This document shows, one piece after another, positions 60,637 through 64,000 of a stretch of 64,000 nucleotides of DNA. Each line of letters opens with the position of its first letter. The stretch's first letter is position 1. The position numbers and the translations under genes were made by a program. The stretch spans positions 79,866 to 143,865 of the forward strand of contig NZ_FNIX01000019.1 of assembly GCF_900104175.1 (NCBI RefSeq), written 5' to 3'. A model generated the notes under the pieces. That model was not told the DNA's origin. It saw only the letters and a list, made by a program, of their open reading frames with translations, and did not search any database. Source of the stretch: Lentzea jiangxiensis. Lineage in GTDB: Bacteria; Actinomycetota; Actinomycetes; Mycobacteriales; Pseudonocardiaceae.

Positions 60637-61141
60637 GCGAAAGCTGGTCGCGGTGGAAGTCGAAGTGCTGCACCGGGAAGCGGTACAGGTCCGCCAGTGT
60701 CATGAACTCGCGGAAACACGGGTCCCAGCGAGTCGGGTAGGGCATGCCCCGGGCAAGGCTGCTGTCGTCTTCACGGTCCAAACGCCGGTGCAACGCGGCG
60801 ATGGTGCTGTCAGCCAAGGCCACCATGTACCTACGAGGCATGAGGCTGCCGCCGAGCCAGGAGCCTGCGAAGTTGACGACGTCGAACGGCTTGGCACCGG
60901 CGTCGAGCAGCCTCGCCCACGCACGCCCGGCCCAGCGAGGTAGTCGCGCCATGATCCGGGCCAGCGCCAGCAGCGCTCGCATGATCAAAAATCCGAGCAG
61001 CATGTGGAAGAGCAGCTGCCGGTTGTTCCAAAGCGTGCCGTTCGAGCGGCGTCGCAGCTCCTCATGGCCTGCACCGTCGAGCAACGCACGAAACGTCGCG
61101 CGTGCTCGTTCGAAGTCGTCGTGAACCGCCTGGGTGTCCAC
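60629..61141 (-). CDS. DinB-superfamily four-helix protein
   Basis: This 170-residue helical protein has a DinB/YfiT-like arrangement of potential metal ligands: His in LWNNRQLLFHMLLGF near residue 46 and His in PVQHFDFHRDQL near the C-terminus. A hydrophobic stretch occupies residues 43-65. DinB proteins often serve as bacillithiol- or mycothiol-dependent transferases. In an arsenic or mercury island a thiol-transfer role is plausible but unproven. Confidence 0.7.
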   Translation of the reverse strand: MDTQAVHDDFERARATFRALLDGAGHEELRRRSNGTLWNNRQLLFHMLLGFLIMRALLALARIMARLPRWAGRAWARLLDAGAKPFDVVNFAGSWLGGSLMPRRYMVALADSTIAALHRRLDREDDSSLARGMPYPTRWDPCFREFMTLADLYRFPVQHFDFHRDQLSLT

Positions 61142-61258
61142 GTATCCAGTGTGCGCCGAAACAGCCGCTGTGACGCAGGTCTCGTTGAATTCGGTACCTG
61201 GGTACAGGCTTAGCGTTGCGGGTGTCGGTGCTGGATGAGGGCTTCGGAGGTGTGCGAC

Positions 61259-61972
61259 ATGGCGGTACTGGTCACCGATGCGACGTTCGAGCAGGAGGTA
61301 GAGCTTTCACCGGTACCTGTAGTCGTGGAGTTCTACGCGACGTGGTGCGGCAACTGCCGACGGATCGCCCCGGTCCTCGACGAGCTGGAGGCCGAGTTCG
61401 CACCGAACGTGCGGCTCGTGAAGGTCAACGCGGACGAGAATCCTCAGCTGGTGTCCAAGTTCGCGGTGGCGTCCACGCCGAGGTTGTTCGCGATCGTGGG
61501 CGGTGCCCAGGTGGCCACGGCCGTTGGTGCGCAGCCGGAGCCGACCCTGCGGGCCGTGTTCGAGGCCGCCGCAACTCTGATGGCGACCGAGCCGGGTACG
61601 GGGTGCGGCTGCGGGCCATCCCGCGGCTCGGCGACGAGCGCACCGGCCGTCGGGTGGGTGGACGCGGAGGCGTGCATCCTGCCGACCACCGATCAACCGA
61701 TTCGGCTCGCCGAGTTCGATGCACTGTTCGCCTCATCGTTACGCGGGTTGCGTCGCGAGGAGCCGGGCTGGCTGCGCCTTCACCTGGCCGGCGGCGCCGA
61801 CGTCGAAGCCGGCGCGCGGGATCTGACCGCGAGAGAGGCCGAGTGCTGCTCGTTCTTCGACTTCACCGTGAGTCGCGAAGGGGATGAGGTGATCGTCGAC
61901 GTCCGGGTGCCCAGCGACAAGGAATTCGTACTCGACGGCCTGGCCGCCCAAGCCGAGGCAGCACGAGCATGA
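61259..61972 (+). CDS. Thioredoxin fused to a metal-island-associated Cys-containing domain
   Basis: In this 237-residue fusion, residues 1-110 are a thioredoxin domain with active site YATWCGNCRRI (Asn replaces the usual Pro). A short GCGCGPS linker follows. The C-terminal domain (residues about 140-235) begins EACILPTTDQPIRLAEFDALF and contains REAECCSFFDFTV, a pattern found in actinobacterial proteins near MerR regulators. It starts at ATG 61259 behind GGAGG. It is probably a reductant for metal or arsenate chemistry. The MerR gene follows 13 bases later. Confidence 0.8.
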   Translation: MAVLVTDATFEQEVELSPVPVVVEFYATWCGNCRRIAPVLDELEAEFAPNVRLVKVNADENPQLVSKFAVASTPRLFAIVGGAQVATAVGAQPEPTLRAVFEAAATLMATEPGTGCGCGPSRGSATSAPAVGWVDAEACILPTTDQPIRLAEFDALFASSLRGLRREEPGWLRLHLAGGADVEAGARDLTAREAECCSFFDFTVSREGDEVIVDVRVPSDKEFVLDGLAAQAEAARA

Positions 61973-61985
61973 ACGAAGAACAGCG

Positions 61986-62402
61986 ATGAAGTCAGGCGAA
62001 TTGGCGGCAGCAGCCGGAGTGAACGTCCAGACCCTGCGCTACTACGAGCGGCGAGGCCTTCTGCCCGAACCGCAGCGCTCACTGGGCGGCCACCGCGACT
62101 ACGACGAGAACTCCGTCGCCCTGCTCCGCGTCGTCAAGACGGCCCAACGGCTCGGTTTCACCCTCGACGAGGTCGCCGAGCTCCTCGACACCGGTAGGCA
62201 CCGCCACCCCACCCCCGACCTCCAGGCCCGCGCGCAGGCCAAGCTCGACGAGGTCGACCGCCGGCTGGAAGACCTGAACACGATCCGCCAGGAGCTCGTG
62301 AGGGTCATCGACGCCCGCTGCGACAGCCTGACCAACTGCACCTGCCGCGACTGCCCGATCCCCTTCATCGAGCTCACCGCCGTCACGAAAGGCCTCACAT
62401 GA
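61986..62402 (+). CDS. MerR-family metal-responsive regulator
   Basis: This 138-residue regulator has the MerR winged helix-turn-helix (ELAAAAGVNVQTLRYYERRGL, residues 5-25, then GHRDYDENSV) and a dimerisation helix (about 80-115). The C-terminal metal loop CDSLTNCTCRDCPIP holds four Cys, more than the mercury-type pair. It is translationally coupled to the small membrane protein (ATGA). The likely target is the promoter of the unit that starts with the thioredoxin fusion. Confidence 0.92.
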   Translation: MKSGELAAAAGVNVQTLRYYERRGLLPEPQRSLGGHRDYDENSVALLRVVKTAQRLGFTLDEVAELLDTGRHRHPTPDLQARAQAKLDEVDRRLEDLNTIRQELVRVIDARCDSLTNCTCRDCPIPFIELTAVTKGLT

Positions 62403-62704
62403 GCACCCCCGCCAAGCCCGGTGCCGGCGCGGTCCACCTCCCCGTCCACACCGAGAACAAGGCGTCAGGACCGCCGAAACGCAGCAAGGTCATCGCCTAC
62501 CTCGCCGCGATCGCCTGCATCGGTTGCTGTGCACTGCCGTTGCTCATCCCGCTCGGGCTGCTCACCGGTGCCGGTGTCGCGGCGGCGACCACCGGCTTGC
62601 TCGTGGTGTCAGCGGTCCTCTTCGCGCTTGCGGGTCTGCTGTGGTTCGTCCACCACCGCCGCAAGTCCAAGCACGCCTGCCCTCAAGGCAGCTGCTCGTG
62701 CTGA
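62399..62704 (+). CDS. Small Cys-containing membrane protein (MerT-like mercury transporter)
   Basis: This 101-residue protein has two transmembrane helices (about residues 27-48 and 53-75). AIACIGCCALPLL in the first carries the vicinal Cys typical of mercuric transporters. The His/Cys-rich tail KHACPQGSCSC would pass the ion on. It is shorter than classical MerT. With the coupled MerR it suggests a mercury or other thiophilic-metal uptake/detoxification step, but no merA is visible in the window. Confidence 0.75.
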   Translation: MSTPAKPGAGAVHLPVHTENKASGPPKRSKVIAYLAAIACIGCCALPLLIPLGLLTGAGVAAATTGLLVVSAVLFALAGLLWFVHHRRKSKHACPQGSCSC

Positions 62705-62791
62705 TGGGCACCAGACCGCGGCGACTCACCGCCCGGCACCATCAGCAAGGATGAGGCCGAAACGAACAGGGCTCAGCACACGCGCAACCCG

Positions 62792-63024
62792 GTGTCGCAG
62801 ATGGAGAACCACCAGATTCCGATCTACATCGGCGGCATCCTCGGCGCACTGCTCTACGTGACGTTCCTGCAAGTGCCTGCACGTGAGCTCGTGCGATCAC
62901 TGCGTGCGAGCCGTTCCCTGATCGCCGGTTCCCCATCCTCGAAGCCCTGGACGACCTCCTCGCGGTGGCCGCTGACCGAACGCTTCCGACGACGTTGGCG
63001 GCTGCCGACATGCGCGTGTTTTGA
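62792..63024 (+). pseudogene. Fused fragments, first of an arsenic/bile-acid symporter-type permease
   Basis: The frame beginning MENHQIPIYIGGILGALLYVTFLQVP is the first helix and a spliced later helix of the arsenic-resistance (bile acid:Na+ symporter) family, with an internal deletion. After RSLRAS it is joined, in a different frame, to a fragment reading ILEALDDLLAVAADRTLP with a stop at about 63024, which I do not recognise. It is a recombination scar at the edge of the island. Confidence 0.6.
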
Positions 63025-63075
63025 TCAACGTCGCTGTTGCCGACGAACCGATGAGGTCGCTGGGGGACCATACGC

Positions 63076-63222
63076 GAGGAGCAGATTGGGAGCATCTGGG
63101 TGCGTTCAACCGCCCTGAACGGCATCCAACTGCCTCCAACAGACCCGCAGCAACCTGCAAGGGTTGCGTTTGTTCAGGTCAGCGCAATGTTCGGACCATG
63201 TTCACACAAAAGGAGTCCTCGG
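63076..63222 (+). repeat. Degraded right end of a tRNA-Val integrative element
   Basis: GGAGCAGATTGGGAGCA (63078-63094) is identical to 43677-43693. It is followed at the same distance by CAACCTGCAAG, a CAGCGC segment and a TCGG/CCAT block, and then GTTCACAC at 63200-63207. In the first copy that same series leads into the 45-bp att core at 43800. Only about two thirds of the first 23 core bases are kept here, and the tRNA T-arm is gone. Confidence 0.65.
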
Positions 63223-63417
63223 ACCGACCTGAACTGCAGTCAAATTCCATGAATTGCAGGTCAACGGCCCTGAACGGGCGCGTACGGCGATCACGGCACA
63301 GCTGAGCACTTAGTACTTCCGGAAGTAGGGAACACGACCGGATCTGGTAGGCCTAACGCACGCTCATACTGTGAGCGAATGACTTAAACCGGCTTTCCGG
63401 GTAATTAAGCCCGATTT
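63223..63417. other. Gap before the methyltransferase gene
   Basis: AT-richer DNA without a coding pattern. It contains the 3' flank of the methyltransferase gene. I see no RNA gene or strong hairpin in it. Confidence 0.4.
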
Positions 63418-64000
63418 CTACAATTTGCTCGCCACCACCGTGTAGTTCTCGGCCTCAGGATTGAACGTGCTCATTTCCATCCGAAGTCCGACCTGGTGCA
63501 ACTCGGCTTCGAGTTCGTCGTACCGGTAGGGCCAGCACGACAGCAGTTCCGAGTGGACAAGAACCGACCCAGCCGCATCAACTTGCGCGACCGCGATCTC
63601 GATGTGGTGCTCCTCCTCCCAAAGCGGTGCAATCTCCCAGCGGTAGACCACGACGGCATCGCGACCGTTCCGGCGGACGAGTCGGTCACGTATGTCCAGT
63701 CGGGAACCTCTGGCCCTCACCAGTTCCCACGTGCGGGAGGTGAGCACCAAGCGCCCGCCACGGCGCAGAAGCCGTGACATCGACTTCAGAGCAGCAACCC
63801 TGCCCCTCGCGCCCACGGCATGATGCAGCGAGTTGCCAACGCAGAACACCATGTCGAAGGTGACGTCATCAAAATGGTCGGGCAACTCTTCCCAGTCCGC
63901 CCGCACTGTCCGGACAGATGCACCGAACTCCTCAGACAACTCCGCAGTCCGACGAACCATCGCTTCGCTGGCATCAGTCGCGACAACCTGGATGCCAAGA
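63418..64000 (-). CDS. Class I SAM-dependent methyltransferase, 5' part beyond the window
   Basis: The gene ends at 63418 and runs off the right edge. About 194 residues are visible: VVATDASEAMV (the acidic end of strand 2, SAM ribose binding), FDMVFCVGNSLHHAVG (motif IV) and LLRRGGRLVLTSRT (motif V/VI). The glycine-rich motif I lies outside the window. The target molecule is unknown. Because it lies outside the presumed island end at 63,222, it may be a flanking core gene or another accessory gene. Confidence 0.85.
   Translation of the reverse strand, partial: LGIQVVATDASEAMVRRTAELSEEFGASVRTVRADWEELPDHFDDVTFDMVFCVGNSLHHAVGARGRVAALKSMSRLLRRGGRLVLTSRTWELVRARGSRLDIRDRLVRRNGRDAVVVYRWEIAPLWEEEHHIEIAVAQVDAAGSVLVHSELLSCWPYRYDELEAELHQVGLRMEMSTFNPEAENYTVVASKL

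Overview
This 64 kb window is very GC-rich DNA from a filamentous, sporulating actinobacterium. The evidence is an SsgB-type sporulation regulator, an AfsR/SARP-type activator with NB-ARC and TPR domains, a DesK-like two-component system, an ECF sigma/anti-sigma pair, an F420-type PPOX oxidoreductase, twin-arginine-exported polysaccharide lyases and frequent GTG/TTG starts. The gene styles resemble Pseudonocardiales (Lentzea, Lechevalieria, Saccharothrix), but that placement is an inference from gene content, not a database result.

Left part (1-24,750), mostly core-like. The tail of a xanthine dehydrogenase molybdopterin subunit is followed by a guanine-deaminase-like enzyme (purine catabolism). 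Next come an ABC-2 exporter with its histidine kinase and response regulator, a LysR/SDR divergent pair, TetR facing an IsdG/MhuD-like monooxygenase, a DUF305 lipoprotein and a secreted LVIVD-repeat protein. A minus-strand run then encodes a solute-binding protein, two permeases, an ATPase, an LtrA-like membrane protein, a VOC protein and an MFS exporter. HAD and PPOX proteins, a VWA protein with an unknown neighbour, and a SARP regulator convergent with an XRE regulator complete this part.

Conflict-type region (23,700-30,950). A tight four-gene minus-strand operon encodes a TIR protein, a KGGVGR-type ParA-like ATPase with a TIR-like second half, a 203-aa unknown, and a 1062-aa double ATPase (AAA plus HerA/DUF87). 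It faces a small TIR-like protein across a strong bidirectional terminator and sits beside a five-tRNA cluster. This is the best candidate for an undescribed system.

Centre (31,600-34,260): SsgB, an ECF sigma factor with a zinc-binding anti-sigma factor, and a PGPGW membrane protein. A tRNA-Val(CAC) gene follows and serves as an integration site.

Mobile region (34,292 to about 63,200). A 45-bp copy of the tRNA-Val 3' end recurs at 43,800-43,844. It bounds a degenerate integrative element with integrase, excisionase, a dense iteron cluster, a 5'-truncated DUF3987 gene, a two-gene membrane cassette of unknown function, a broken IS256 transposase and a peptidase broken by a 22-bp duplication. 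Right of this copy are an integrase fragment, five tandem PL1 pectate lyases and a large arsenic/thiophilic-metal resistance island: three arsenate-reductase-type domains, an ACR3 pump, four ArsR-type regulators (two of them fused to enzymes), three flavoproteins, a MerR regulator, a thioredoxin fusion and a small membrane protein. A degraded right end homologous to the first element's end, including a partial att core, lies at about 63,076-63,222. The pectate lyase/arsenic block may therefore be a second tandem island at the same tRNA. The window ends inside a methyltransferase gene.
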